Positions 15,958 to 24,312 of a stretch of 47,293 nucleotides of DNA are shown piece after piece. The stretch comes from Acidobacteriota bacterium (GTDB taxonomy: Bacteria; Acidobacteriota; Terriglobia; Bryobacterales; UBA6623), in assembly GCA_027592785.1 (NCBI GenBank), contig JAQCLD010000026.1, positions 1-47,293 on the forward strand, in the 5' to 3' direction. The notes below the pieces were generated by a model. The model did not search any database. It was not told the origin of the DNA and saw only the letters and a program-made list of their open reading frames with translations. The position numbers and the translations under genes are program-made. Each line of letters opens with the position of its first letter. The first letter of the stretch is position 1.

Positions 15958-17022
15958 CTAGTCGTTGTCGGGCGGTAAGGGAGCCAGGCCAAACTTACGG
16001 GCGAGTTTGTAGCCTTTCCATTCGTAGAGTTTTTCGAGTTGCGCTTGCAGGCGTTGGGCCCACTCGGAGCGTTCGATGACGCGGGCTTCAAGTTCATCGA
16101 TCATGGCGGCGGCGGCGTTGACTTCGTCGTCGCGCGATTGAGCCCAGGTGATTTTCTCGTTCAGCTCGGCTTCCATTCGGCGGATGGCTTCCTGGGCTTT
16201 GTCGTGTTCTTCTTGATTGGTCTTGGCCAGCGTTTCTAACTCTTCGGTCGCTTTGACGAGCCAGCCCGACTTGGTCTTGACCTCCTGCTCCAACAAGGCG
16301 ACGTGCTGCTCGCGTTCGCGCAGGACGTTGCCGGAGGTGGGCACGTAGAGAAACGCCGGCGCGCCGAATTGCGGTTGCCCCGAGCAGACAGCGAGGAAGA
16401 AGTGGGCGTCCTGCGGCGCGGGCGGATCGCCGCCCATTACGGTGCGCACGCCCTGCATGTCTGGGGTGCGAAACGAAATGGCCTGGGTGTGGTTCTCGAG
16501 GAACATCGTCACGTGCGGAAAGACCGATTCGAGTTCGTGCCGGAACTCGTCGTAGTCGAACTCGTGCACGTGATAAGGATTCGGCTCGGCCCGCGACTCT
16601 TGGTAGTAAACGCGGTTGGGCGTCGAAACGAGCAGCTGACCGCTGTCGCTGAGTACGCGGCGCGCTTCGCTGAGAAAGCCCTTCCAGTCGGGCAGATGCT
16701 CGATGACTTCGAATGCTGTGAGCAGATCGAAAGAGCCGTCGCGAAAGGGCAACGAGGAACAGTCCGCCTGGGCGAACAAGGCCTTGCCGTCGGCGTATTC
16801 GCGGCGAGCCCAATCGAGCGTTTCGTGAGATTGGTCGACGCCGCAAGCGGATTCGGCGCGTTGGGCGAGTAGCGCTGTGCCGTAGCCGGCGCCGCAGCCC
16901 GCATCGAGGACACGGCGACCGCTAGCCAGCGTCTCGGCAAACCGATAACGGGCTAGGTGCTCGTTGAAGAGGTCGGGGTCGGTCTTCCCCGGGATGACGC
17001 GTTCGCCTGTAAACTCCATCAC
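15958..17022 (-). CDS. Class I SAM-dependent methyltransferase with C-terminal coiled coil
   Basis: The 354-residue protein begins with EFTGERVIPG, then a Rossmann methyltransferase domain (about 30-200): motif I VLDAGCGAGYGTALLA, acidic motif II CGVDQS, and DLLTAFEVIEHLPDWKGFLSEARRVL. After a short linker, about 235-340 is a heptad-rich coiled coil (LLEQEVKTKSGWLVKATEELETLAKTN and onward), closing with WKGYKLARKFG. This form is common among methyltransferases of surface-polysaccharide clusters, where the coiled coil may hold a glycan chain-length complex. The start ATG overlaps the stop of the upstream methyltransferase gene (ATGA), so translation is coupled. No glycosyltransferase genes are adjacent in this window. 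Confidence 0.87.
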   Translation of the reverse strand: MMEFTGERVIPGKTDPDLFNEHLARYRFAETLASGRRVLDAGCGAGYGTALLAQRAESACGVDQSHETLDWARREYADGKALFAQADCSSLPFRDGSFDLLTAFEVIEHLPDWKGFLSEARRVLSDSGQLLVSTPNRVYYQESRAEPNPYHVHEFDYDEFRHELESVFPHVTMFLENHTQAISFRTPDMQGVRTVMGGDPPAPQDAHFFLAVCSGQPQFGAPAFLYVPTSGNVLREREQHVALLEQEVKTKSGWLVKATEELETLAKTNQEEHDKAQEAIRRMEAELNEKITWAQSRDDEVNAAAAMIDELEARVIERSEWAQRLQAQLEKLYEWKGYKLARKFGLAPLPPDND

Positions 17023-18380
17023 GCCGTTGGCTTACGGGCGATGATCGCATAGTCGAGGCCGCCAAAGAACTTCTGCCGGAAGGCGGCGGTCTGGGGCAGT
17101 TCGTCTAGCGCACGCAATTCCGGGAAAACTTCCGGCGCGGGATGGCGTTCGGTGACCTCGATGGCGCCGAAGCCGGACTCGCGCAAATGGAAGTGCATGC
17201 GACCCGAGGGCACGGGAGCACGGTGCGTGGGATCGAGATAGAAGTCGCCGGCGAATATCGCCAGGCAGCCAGGGTTGGGCGTCTCGAAGGCCACAACGCC
17301 GCCAGGACGAAGCTTGCGGTAGCACAGATCGGTCAACTCTTGGAGGTGCAGCGGCGGCAGGTGTTCAATGACGTGGGCGCACATGACGCCGTCCCAGGAA
17401 CTGTCTTGCTGACGGGCTAGGAACTCGAAAATGTCGGAGCGCTCGACGGCGATGTTCTTCTCGCGGCAGGCGGCCAGGGCGGTCGCGTCCAAATCCACTC
17501 CCAAGACCTCTGCGCCACGATCGCGCAACTCAGCGATGAACTCGCCCCTGCCGCAACCGAGATCGACCACCCGCGGGAGATCCGCGAAATAGGGCAGATA
17601 AAACGCCTGGCTAACCGAGACGAACTCTTCGTCGCCGCGGAAGCGTTCTTCAAACGAGGCGTAATCGAAAGTCGAGGCCGGAGGCGACGGCGGCGGCGCG
17701 GCGACGGCGGTGGACACCGAGCGAGTCTCGACGGGCTCGCCGGAGGCGGCGAACTTGCGGCGAATGGTCCGCAGCTCCGTATGGATCTGGCGCTCGTGTT
17801 CGACTTTGAGCTGCGCCAGATCGCCCCAAAGCTTGGCCTGGATTTCGGTTGAGGCCGCCCGCAGAGCTTGGGTGTATTCTTCCTGGACGGCTACGTCCCT
17901 GCGGCGCGAGGCCGTCTCTACTGTGCGCAGGATTTGCAGGGTGCGCATTTCCATTTTGCTGTGCGCTTCGCGTAGCTCTTCCATCCAGATCTGCGCTTTG
18001 CGCACGTCGGCAATCTCTTGCATCGCCTTGAGCGTGGCCTGATAGAGCGTCTCGTTCTGCTCGGCCATGGCGCGGGTGTTGCGATCCATGTAGTCGATGA
18101 CGGAGTCGTTAAATTCGACCTGGCCGCGGACGAACCATCCCAGGCCGCGAGCGATGCCGCGCTTGGTTGTTTGGATGACGCTGTTTATCAATCCGCCGGT
18201 GCGAGGATTGACCTGACCAATGTAGGTCGATCGGGCTTCGGCTATGTCCCGCGCCGCGGTGAGGGGCTCCACGGACAGGCGGACCGGGTCGTCGATGACG
18301 GCCTCGGCAGCCCTCTTGTGTCGCTGCCGGACCCGGCGACGGATCTCTTCGACCGCCTCGGCGACTTCTTCCGGGGACAT
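17019..18380 (-). CDS. Methyltransferase with long N-terminal helical region
   Basis: The 453-residue protein begins with about 225 residues of largely helical, charged sequence (EEVAEAVEEIRRRVRQRHKRAAEAV; later EMRTLQILRTVETASRRRDVAVQEEYTQAL), then a Pro/Ala-rich hinge, then a methyltransferase domain with motif I RVVDLGCGRGEFIAELRDRGAEVLGVDLD and GVMCAHVIEHLPPLHLQELTDLCYRKLRPGG. The C-terminus FETPNPGCLAIFAGDFYLDPTHRAPVPS is typical of glycan-associated methyltransferases. The helical region suggests oligomerisation or docking to a partner. The gene is the first of a two-gene operon: its TGA overlaps the ATG of the next methyltransferase. A role in modifying a surface glycan or lipid is inference from domain style only. 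Confidence 0.85.
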   Translation of the reverse strand: MSPEEVAEAVEEIRRRVRQRHKRAAEAVIDDPVRLSVEPLTAARDIAEARSTYIGQVNPRTGGLINSVIQTTKRGIARGLGWFVRGQVEFNDSVIDYMDRNTRAMAEQNETLYQATLKAMQEIADVRKAQIWMEELREAHSKMEMRTLQILRTVETASRRRDVAVQEEYTQALRAASTEIQAKLWGDLAQLKVEHERQIHTELRTIRRKFAASGEPVETRSVSTAVAAPPPSPPASTFDYASFEERFRGDEEFVSVSQAFYLPYFADLPRVVDLGCGRGEFIAELRDRGAEVLGVDLDATALAACREKNIAVERSDIFEFLARQQDSSWDGVMCAHVIEHLPPLHLQELTDLCYRKLRPGGVVAFETPNPGCLAIFAGDFYLDPTHRAPVPSGRMHFHLRESGFGAIEVTERHPAPEVFPELRALDELPQTAAFRQKFFGGLDYAIIARKPTA

Positions 18381-18600
18381 CTCTATAACTTACACTCTGT
18401 GGGCGGGTTTCCGGGTTGGGAAGCGCTTAACGTTGCAGAGGTTTCAGACGAACGGCAGGGGCGCTTCAGGAACTGACTGATTCAAAAGGCCTTGCAGAGG
18501 GTTTGGGAGTCCTGGCGGACGGCTAAGGCGAATTCGGAGGGAGAATCCTAGGAACAGCGGAGGGTGTATACGAGGGGGCATATCGTTGAATAGGCGTGGA

Positions 18601-18621
18601 GGACCGTATTTCCTACGGTCC
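18601..18621. other. Hairpin in the divergent intergenic region
   Basis: A perfect 8-bp stem GGACCGTA/TACGGTCC with loop TTTCC. It lies between the methyltransferase operon (minus) and the metalloprotease gene (plus), about 60 bases before the latter's start, followed by ATTTTTG at 18628-18634. It could be a terminator-like attenuator or an operator. The rest of the 300-base interval (18381-18680) shows no gene; the palindrome CCCCTAGGGG lies at 18638-18647. Confidence 0.5.
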
Positions 18622-18680
18622 CATGTGATTTTTGCGTCCCCTAGGGGATTGCATGGAACGACACTATCTTGAGCGGCGCC

Positions 18681-20417
18681 ATGATGAATCGGACCAACTG
18701 GATTCTGCTGACATTTGTCTTACTAACCCCGACTTTAGGCCAGGCGCAGATCCTCGGCCAGCCTCCTTCCGAGGCGTGCAAGCCGGGCGACTTCGCGGTG
18801 ATCGGCTATCCCGACGAGTTCGGACCGAAGTCGTCTCCGAATTTTGACGTGCTCATCGATGAGCGTTTCCGCGGCAACTTTCTGACGCAGAATCGGACCT
18901 GGTTCAATGAGATTGTCGCTTCGGTGAACAAGTGGAACGGCATCTCGGAGGCAACCTGGAATTTTCGCATCGCGGGAGTGACGCCAGATGATCCGAGCGC
19001 GGTCGACGGTAAGTTGACAATCGCCGCTTGCGGATTTGAGTTCGGGTGTCCCTCGACGCGGCCGCCTTCGCCTCCAGGCGGACCGGGCGGCGGCGTAATT
19101 GATTTTCGGGCTTCGACTCTCGCGGTGACGCTGATTTCGCAGGACGCAACGCTGCAGAAGGGGATCAAGGACTCGGATATCTTTTTCAATCCGGCGATCC
19201 CCTACGGCGTGGACCAGAATTCAGGCGAGATCGATTTTGAAACTGTGCTGATGCATGAGTTGGGCCACTCGCTGGGCCTCGACCACAACGACAATTGTGT
19301 GGTTGGACGCACCGTGATGGAGTCGGTAGTCGACCTACAGGAATTGCGCAGAGACCTAGCGAGTTCAGAGCTGGAGGGCGTCCGCTTCCTCTATCCCACC
19401 GGCGACAGCGCATCGATTCGCATTTGGGATCGTGACAAGAGCGTACACTTTGACGCCGCGGTCAACGGCTTTGCGCCGTTCGGGCAAGAGGTCCACATTT
19501 ACGGTCATCAAGGGCAGCCTTACAGTGCGACGACGTCCGCTGCTTGGGTAAGCGTCGATCCGCCGACGGGTCTATTCGATCCCCAGCAACATATTGAGAT
19601 TTTGGTCGACCAGAGCGACATGCCGGTCGGCGAGTATACGGCGACGGTTTCGGTTGCCTCGGAGGGCATGCCTGGTCCGCCGGCGACGATTGAGGTCACG
19701 ATGTCGGTGGTCCAAGAGATCACCGAAGAGGACTTTCCGCTGCTGACAAGCGCGGGCACGGTTAACGGCGCGAACTGGCGATCGGGCGATTTCGCGCCGG
19801 GTGGGTTGATCTCGTTGTTTGGAGAGAATTTTTCGACAACGACGGCTAGCGCCTCCGGATATCCGCTGCCGGAAACGCTGGCGGGCGTGCGGGTGATATT
19901 GAACGGCGCCCCGGCTCCGTTGACATTCGTATCGCCTACGCAGATCAACGCGGTTATCCCAGCTGACGCCTGGCTCGGTCGCGGCGGCGTGATCATCCAG
20001 AACGACTTGGGCCAAAACCGGCAGATTCCGTTCACGATCACGGAGACGGCTCCTGAGCTATTCATCTGGGACTCGGGCGACGTGATTGCGTTCAATGAAG
20101 ACGGAACGATGAACGGCGCTGCGAATCCTGCTGCGGCGGGAAGCGTGATCACGGTTTACTTGACGGGCGTCGGTCCTGTGGACCCTCCTGTCCCGACGGG
20201 GAGACCTGCCGGAACGCAACCGCTCTCGGTATCGACCTCCGAATTTTCGGCCGAGATTGGTGACGTGCCGGCCGTAGTGGAGTGGCTGGGAATGGCTCCG
20301 GGATTCTCGGGACTTGGACAGGCGAACATACGGATCCCTGAGGGATTAACGGGGCGTCTGACGATTAAGCTGTTTATCAACGGCGAGTGGAGCAATTCCA
20401 ACGTCACCGTGCAGTAG
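18681..20417 (+). CDS. Secreted matrixin-like metalloprotease with Solibacter-type C-terminal domain
   Basis: A 578-residue exported protein. After a signal peptide (WILLTFVLLTPTLGQAQ), the catalytic domain (about 45-235) has the metzincin zinc motif H192-ELGHSLGLD-H202 and a following VMES that can supply the Met-turn. Residues of about 240-345 look like a BACON-type beta-sandwich (SAAWVSVDPPTGLFDP, GEYTATVSVAS). The last 220 residues match the Solibacter C-terminal domain (TIGR03437 type): SLFGENFS, LPETLAGVRVILNG, SPTQINAVIP and YLTGVGPVDPPVPTG. The protein probably cleaves extracellular proteins while the C-terminal modules bind a surface or glycan. A small secreted protein gene follows by 20 bases and looks co-transcribed. 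ATG 18681 was chosen over an upstream TTG (18669). Confidence 0.9.
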   Translation: MMNRTNWILLTFVLLTPTLGQAQILGQPPSEACKPGDFAVIGYPDEFGPKSSPNFDVLIDERFRGNFLTQNRTWFNEIVASVNKWNGISEATWNFRIAGVTPDDPSAVDGKLTIAACGFEFGCPSTRPPSPPGGPGGGVIDFRASTLAVTLISQDATLQKGIKDSDIFFNPAIPYGVDQNSGEIDFETVLMHELGHSLGLDHNDNCVVGRTVMESVVDLQELRRDLASSELEGVRFLYPTGDSASIRIWDRDKSVHFDAAVNGFAPFGQEVHIYGHQGQPYSATTSAAWVSVDPPTGLFDPQQHIEILVDQSDMPVGEYTATVSVASEGMPGPPATIEVTMSVVQEITEEDFPLLTSAGTVNGANWRSGDFAPGGLISLFGENFSTTTASASGYPLPETLAGVRVILNGAPAPLTFVSPTQINAVIPADAWLGRGGVIIQNDLGQNRQIPFTITETAPELFIWDSGDVIAFNEDGTMNGAANPAAAGSVITVYLTGVGPVDPPVPTGRPAGTQPLSVSTSEFSAEIGDVPAVVEWLGMAPGFSGLGQANIRIPEGLTGRLTIKLFINGEWSNSNVTVQ

Positions 20418-20437
20418 GCGAGACAGAGAAAGACGAA

Positions 20438-21022
20438 ATGAAACTCATCAAGAACATTCTCGTTGCTCTAGTGCTGATAACCGCCGTTTGGCGGTTGGAC
20501 GCTTCGACGGTCGTCCCGCTCAACTTCGATGAACTCAGCCGCGCTTCCAACACAGTTGTGGCGGGCGAGGTCGTCGACATCACAGCGGATCGCGATGCGA
20601 ACGGATATATCTACTCGACGGTGACGCTTCGGGTTGCCGAGGCTGTGCCTCAGACGTTAGTTGGAACCGACTATGTCTTCCGCATGATCGGCGGCACGTT
20701 GAACGGGCAGAGCACGTCCATCCAAGGCATGCCCAAGTTTGCCGTCGGCGATGGACTGATTCTGTTTCTCAACGAATCGACCGACAGCGCGATGGGGCCG
20801 ACGGTTGGCCTGTGGCAGGGCGTATTCCACTTGGATTCCGATTCCGGCGTCAGCGATAGCTCACGCCAACTTGTGGTGGGCGTCGAGGGCGCGCGCTTGA
20901 TGCGTGCTATACCGGCGGCGACCGTGGATGGGGCAGGGGTCGCTGCCAGTAGCGTAGGCTCGAGAAAAGCGATGAACGCCGGCAGCTTCATGGATGCGGT
21001 TCGCGACGCGCGTTCGCGATAG
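20438..21022 (+). CDS. Small secreted protein paired with the matrixin-like protease
   Basis: A 194-residue protein with a signal peptide (ILVALVLITAVWRLDA) after the ATG at 20438. The mature part is predicted beta-rich: NFDELSRASNTVVAGEVVDITADRD, IYSTVTLRVAEAVPQTLVG, YVFRMIGGTLNGQS and FAVGDGLILFLNE. This pattern, a 'source of exposure' start followed by conserved GG and a GDG-turn, is seen in secreted proteins that accompany matrixin genes in several phyla, but I know of no established function. The gene lies 20 bases after the protease and is followed by a terminator-like hairpin, so the two form a closed operon. A chaperone, inhibitor or co-secreted partner of the protease is conceivable; none is shown. 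Confidence 0.75.
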   Translation: MKLIKNILVALVLITAVWRLDASTVVPLNFDELSRASNTVVAGEVVDITADRDANGYIYSTVTLRVAEAVPQTLVGTDYVFRMIGGTLNGQSTSIQGMPKFAVGDGLILFLNESTDSAMGPTVGLWQGVFHLDSDSGVSDSSRQLVVGVEGARLMRAIPAATVDGAGVAASSVGSRKAMNAGSFMDAVRDARSR

Positions 21023-21047
21023 ACTCCGCGCATAACTGTGGACAACT

Positions 21048-21080
21048 GACGCCGCCCAAGGCACATTGCCGGGCGGCGTC
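21048..21080. terminator. Terminator-like hairpin after the protease operon
   Basis: A perfect 10-bp stem, GACGCCGCCC (21048-21057) with GGGCGGCGTC (21071-21080), loop of 13. The tail TGCTATTTGG is only weakly T-rich, so termination may be partial. It lies 25 bases after the stop of the small secreted protein gene. Confidence 0.65.
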
Positions 21081-21136
21081 TGCTATTTGGCGCAGTAGAC
21101 TACAGCGATGGGGCTTGGGCCGCGGGTGTTCTCACA

Positions 21137-21739
21137 GTGATCTTGGCAGCCATCACGGACCGCAAGAGTCTCGACGGCGAACTGCTCTGGTTTGTCGAGC
21201 GTGGCTTGGCGGCTGGTCTGGACTGGATACAGATCCGCGAGAAAGATCTTTCGGGCCAGGCGCTATTTGAGTTGTGTCGAGCCGCGGCGGCACTTCCCAA
21301 TCCTAAGGGGACGAAGCTATTCGTCAACGGGCGCGCGGATATCGCTCTGGCGGCCGCGCTAGATGGAGTCCATCTGCCTTCCGATTCGCCCTCGCCTTCT
21401 GAATATCGGCTTTGCAGCGGGTTGAAGCTGCTGATTGGCGTGTCGTGCCACAGTTTGGAAGAGCTGAGACGGGCGCAGGAAGGCGGCGCGGATTATGCGT
21501 TCTATTCCCCGATGTTCGAGTCGCTTGCTAAGCCCGGATACGGACCTGCAGTCGGCCAGGACGCCCTGGCGCGGGCATGCGCCGCGGTGCAGATTCCGGT
21601 GCTCGCCCTGGGCGGCGTAACGGCCGAGAATGCCCACGAATGTGTCGTCGCTGGAGCAGCGGGGGTGGCGGGGATCTCGCTATTCCAGAGCACAGCGGAT
21701 CTGGCAGGCATCGCCGCTCGATTGAGGAGTCAGGAATGA
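21137..21739 (+). CDS. thiE: Thiamine phosphate synthase
   Basis: A 200-residue TIM barrel of the ThiE/TenI family, which joins HMP-pyrophosphate and the thiazole phosphate to give thiamine phosphate. Recognisable segments: AAITDRKSL at the start, GLDWIQIREKDL (substrate-binding Arg/Lys), LFVNGRADIALAAALDGVHLPS, the SPMFESLAKPGYGPAVG loop that holds pyrophosphate, and VLALGGVTAENA. The loop begins with Ser rather than the common Gly, so a TenI-like relative cannot be excluded. Translation starts at GTG 21137. The stop overlaps the start of the next gene (ATGA), implying coupled translation with the HExxH protein, an odd partner. No other thi genes are present. Confidence 0.85.
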   Translation: MILAAITDRKSLDGELLWFVERGLAAGLDWIQIREKDLSGQALFELCRAAAALPNPKGTKLFVNGRADIALAAALDGVHLPSDSPSPSEYRLCSGLKLLIGVSCHSLEELRRAQEGGADYAFYSPMFESLAKPGYGPAVGQDALARACAAVQIPVLALGGVTAENAHECVVAGAAGVAGISLFQSTADLAGIAARLRSQE

Positions 21740-22458
21740 CGCGGGCTCTGATTGCCGCTTGCCTTGCGACGGCTGCGCTTGCTTTCGCACAGTCGTATCG
21801 CCCCTGGACTGACACAGGCTTCGGGGCCGCGCGAGTTCGCACCGTCGAGTCGCGGGAGATGTATCCCGAGGACGTGCCCGAGCATACATTTGAGCTGCCG
21901 TTGACGGTCGTCTTGCTCGACCAGACGAATTGGACGGAAGCTCGGGCCCTGCGCGAGTTGCGCAAGACCGCCGCTATCTTTGCTCCTTGCGGCATCGTGC
22001 TGGGCGACGTCCAGCTGGCCCGGGGCCGAGGCCCTGACGGCGGTCACGACATCGATATGGCGGCGCTCTACCCTGGCGCTGATATGCCGGCGGCCGTGGT
22101 TGATTTTTCCGCGCGAGTAGCGCCGAATGCAGCATGGCCCAGAGTGTTCCTGGTGGGCCGGCTGCTAGGCGACACGGTACTCGCGAGATCGTACCAGCAG
22201 GGTGCGGTGGGGGATCAAGAATCTCGCCGCTTCCCGTACATGAACACTGCTTGGATCTCCTATCGCGCGCACTGGGATGAACGCGCGGAAAAGGAGTACT
22301 CCTCGCTGGCCCACGAGCTTGCGCATGTCCTGTGCAGGTGCGGACACACGGGAGGCGATCGCCGTCACCTATTGCATGAGAAACGAAATTTTCTAGGAGC
22401 GGCGGTGCTCGAACCCGACTGTCGCGCGATGCAATTGAGTCCGCTGCTCGAGCGCTGA
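21736..22458 (+). CDS. Secreted HExxH (zincin-like) protein
   Basis: A 240-residue protein with a signal peptide (LIAACLATAALAFAQ) after the ATG at 21736, which overlaps the thiE stop. A zinc-protease-like motif occurs late: H193-ELA-H197, then VLCRCG and His204, all within LAHELAHVLCRCGHTGGDRRHLLHEKRNF. The third His is six residues after HExxH, one further than in metzincins, and two Cys lie between. The rest is not recognised; a central alpha/beta segment (LPLTVVLLDQTNW, TAAIFAPCGIVLG) resembles proteins that precede reprolysin-like catalytic regions. Cleavage of extracellular proteins is plausible but unproven. The stop codon lies inside the stem of a strong downstream hairpin. Confidence 0.7.
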   Translation: MTRALIAACLATAALAFAQSYRPWTDTGFGAARVRTVESREMYPEDVPEHTFELPLTVVLLDQTNWTEARALRELRKTAAIFAPCGIVLGDVQLARGRGPDGGHDIDMAALYPGADMPAAVVDFSARVAPNAAWPRVFLVGRLLGDTVLARSYQQGAVGDQESRRFPYMNTAWISYRAHWDERAEKEYSSLAHELAHVLCRCGHTGGDRRHLLHEKRNFLGAAVLEPDCRAMQLSPLLER

Positions 22459-22487
22459 CGCGGTTTGCTTCGAGCCGCGTCAGCGCT
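22451..22487. terminator. Strong hairpin at the end of the thiE operon
   Basis: A perfect 13-bp stem AGCGCTGACGCGG (22451-22463) and CCGCGTCAGCGCT (22475-22487) with an 11-base loop. The gene's TGA stop (22456-22458) is within the left arm. No T-tract follows, so this may protect the 3' end or terminate with help rather than act as a classical intrinsic terminator. Confidence 0.6.
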
Positions 22488-22881
22488 CCACAACTTACTG
22501 AGTATAAGTAAGTTATAGAGACAAAGGATTTCTATATCCCCAATAAAAATTATCTTCTTGTGCCCTGCGAAGTGAGCCGCTAGATTGGGGTTGTAGGCAG
22601 CGCGGGCTACACCCGCAGCTGATTTCGAACGCTCTGGCCGGCGCTCCAAGATGCGCGCTGATTGAGATTGGTTCTTGTTTGTGAAACAAGCAATCTCAGC
22701 AGAGTAGGTTGGGCCGATAAGTCTTAAGTCGGCTGATGCCGTCGAAACTTCGGATCGTGCACTCGCGTTTTTGAGGGGCCCGTTCTTGATCGCTCCACCC
22801 CGGTGGTCGGTTTAGGTCGGCGATTCAAGGAAACGTTGTGGGGGTGGTGCGACCGAAAGCCAGTACATGGAAGGAGAAAGA
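22488..22881 (+). other. Structured leader region of the porin gene
   Basis: No gene is seen here. At least four hairpins occur before the porin start: AACTTAC/GTAAGTT (22492-22514); CAGC-GCGGG/CCCGC-a-GCTG (22598-22621); a long hairpin at 22664-22697 (GAGATTG and CTTGTTT paired with AAACAAG and CAATCTC, loop GTG, a 3-base GTT bulge); and GCCGA/TCGGC (22713-22733). Such spacing suggests a structured 5' leader or an independent small RNA. It does not match a riboswitch class I can recognise by eye. The promoter position is unknown. Confidence 0.55.
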
Positions 22882-24237
22882 GTGACTACCAGAACTTTTC
22901 GCAGATGGGTCGCAGCAGCGGCGATGATTGCCATGAGCTTCACAGTCTCGGCACAAGCCCAGACGGCGGAAGCAGAACAAGACGCCTCGCTGCGTACCGA
23001 AGTCGAACAGCTTCGGGCGAGGCTCGCGCGCTTGGAGCAGTTGCTCACAGAAAAACTGGGGGATGCGGAGGCGACCGAAGCTGCAGCCACCGCGCCGACC
23101 ACCGAGCAAGACAGCATCGACGCCGCCTACGCCGCAGGACAGACGCTTGTTTTGCCGAGCGCTCCGACTCAAGCGCAGTCGATGGATGACGCCGTCGTCG
23201 GACCTGTTTCGACTGGAGGCCCCGCGTTGAATTTCACGGGATTGATTGATACCTACTACACGTACAACAGCAACGAACCGGAAGACGGCACGAATGCGTT
23301 GTATTACACGAACCCGAACGCCCGCGGCTTTGGGTTGAACCAGATCAAACTGGAAATGGATGCGAAGACGTCGAGCGGCGTCGGATTCCGCGGCGACCTC
23401 TGGTTTGGTTCCGGCGCGCGTTTGTTCCGCGAAGGATTGGAAGAAGGTCCTCTCGAAGATACGATCTACATCCAACAGGCTTATGGCTACTACGGATGGG
23501 AGAACGGCGCCCAACTCGACGTCGGTATGTTCGGCACGATCGCCGGCCTCGAAGTGGCTGAGTCGCACCTGAACTGGAACTACTCCCGCGGCTTGCTGTG
23601 GGCCTGGAATGAGCCGTTCTCGCACACCGGCGCACGGTTCTCGACGCCGATCACTGACACCTTCAAGGCCACTGTGATGTTGGTGAACGGATTCGACAAT
23701 ACGTTCGACGGCAACCAAGGAAAGAGCTACGGCGTGCAGGGTTCGTGGGCTCCAACCGATCGTTTCAATACGACGGCGACCTGGATTCACGGACCTGAAA
23801 ATGGTCTTGGCGAGGACGGCTGGCAGCGTGACTTCTCGTGGAACTTCTACGGCGGTTTGCATGAGAAGTTCGAGATCATGGCCAACCTGGACTGGATCTC
23901 CAACACCGACCCCACCGACATCTCGGCCACCTCATGGGGCATCGGCGGCTACGCTCGCTACAACGCGACGGACAAGTTCCGCATCGCCCAACGCTACGAG
24001 TACTTAGAAGATACCGAAGCCCGCGCCACCGGCGTCGAGCAGAGCCTGAAAGAGTACACGCTGACCTTCGAGTACGCTCCGGAGCCGCGTTTCATTACGC
24101 GCTTTGAATGGCGCCGCGACTGGTCGAGCGTTCCTTTCTTCGGGTGCACCGAATGCAGCGGCCCCACCACGGGGTTCTCGACCGACCAGGACACGTTCAC
24201 TGTCGGCATGATGTGGATTCTCGGACCCGCCGAGTAA
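22882..24237 (+). CDS. Outer-membrane porin, OmpL/bbp2-like
   Basis: The 451-residue protein has a signal peptide (VAAAAMIAMSFTVSAQAQ), then a short coiled coil (LRTEVEQLRARLARLEQLLTEKL, about 38-60) and a beta-barrel from about 115 to the end. The barrel shows alternating strands rich in aromatic residues (LIDTYYTYNSNEPEDG, NQIKLEMDAKT, HLNWNYSRGLLWAWNEPFSHTGARF, GYARYNATDKFRIAQRYEYLED, RFITRFEWRRDWSSVPFF) and resembles putative beta-barrel porin-2 proteins. The coiled coil probably helps trimerise or contact the peptidoglycan. GTG 22882 was chosen because AAGGAG ends 5 bases upstream; an ATG at 22867 lies before that site. The gene follows a structured leader and ends at a strong terminator, so it is monocistronic. 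Confidence 0.88.
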   Translation: MTTRTFRRWVAAAAMIAMSFTVSAQAQTAEAEQDASLRTEVEQLRARLARLEQLLTEKLGDAEATEAAATAPTTEQDSIDAAYAAGQTLVLPSAPTQAQSMDDAVVGPVSTGGPALNFTGLIDTYYTYNSNEPEDGTNALYYTNPNARGFGLNQIKLEMDAKTSSGVGFRGDLWFGSGARLFREGLEEGPLEDTIYIQQAYGYYGWENGAQLDVGMFGTIAGLEVAESHLNWNYSRGLLWAWNEPFSHTGARFSTPITDTFKATVMLVNGFDNTFDGNQGKSYGVQGSWAPTDRFNTTATWIHGPENGLGEDGWQRDFSWNFYGGLHEKFEIMANLDWISNTDPTDISATSWGIGGYARYNATDKFRIAQRYEYLEDTEARATGVEQSLKEYTLTFEYAPEPRFITRFEWRRDWSSVPFFGCTECSGPTTGFSTDQDTFTVGMMWILGPAE

Positions 24238-24269
24238 TTGCAACCTTTCTCTTGATCGTCCAACAGACG

Positions 24270-24310
24270 ACGGCCGCGGTTTTTTGAAGCCGCGGCCGTT
24301 TTTCGTTTTT
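24270..24310 (+). terminator. Intrinsic terminator of the porin gene
   Basis: A perfect 10-bp stem ACGGCCGCGG (24270-24279) and CCGCGGCCGT (24290-24299), loop TTTTTTGAAG, followed by TTTTCGTTTTT. It is the clearest intrinsic terminator in the window. The T-rich loop also gives a T-tract-like A-run on the minus strand, so it may partly serve modC, which ends just 2 bases further. Confidence 0.9.
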
Positions 24311-24312
24311 GC

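Noticed and set aside
15609..16097. 162-residue minus-strand frame upstream of the methyltransferase end
   Set aside because: It is Pro/Ser/Thr/Arg-rich as expected of random GC-rich sequence, overlaps the real methyltransferase gene and covers hairpin repeats.
22711..22720. GCCGATAA-like sequence resembling a flagellar sigma28 -10 box
   Set aside because: No matching -35 (TAAA) lies at the required distance, and the sequence is one arm of a hairpin.
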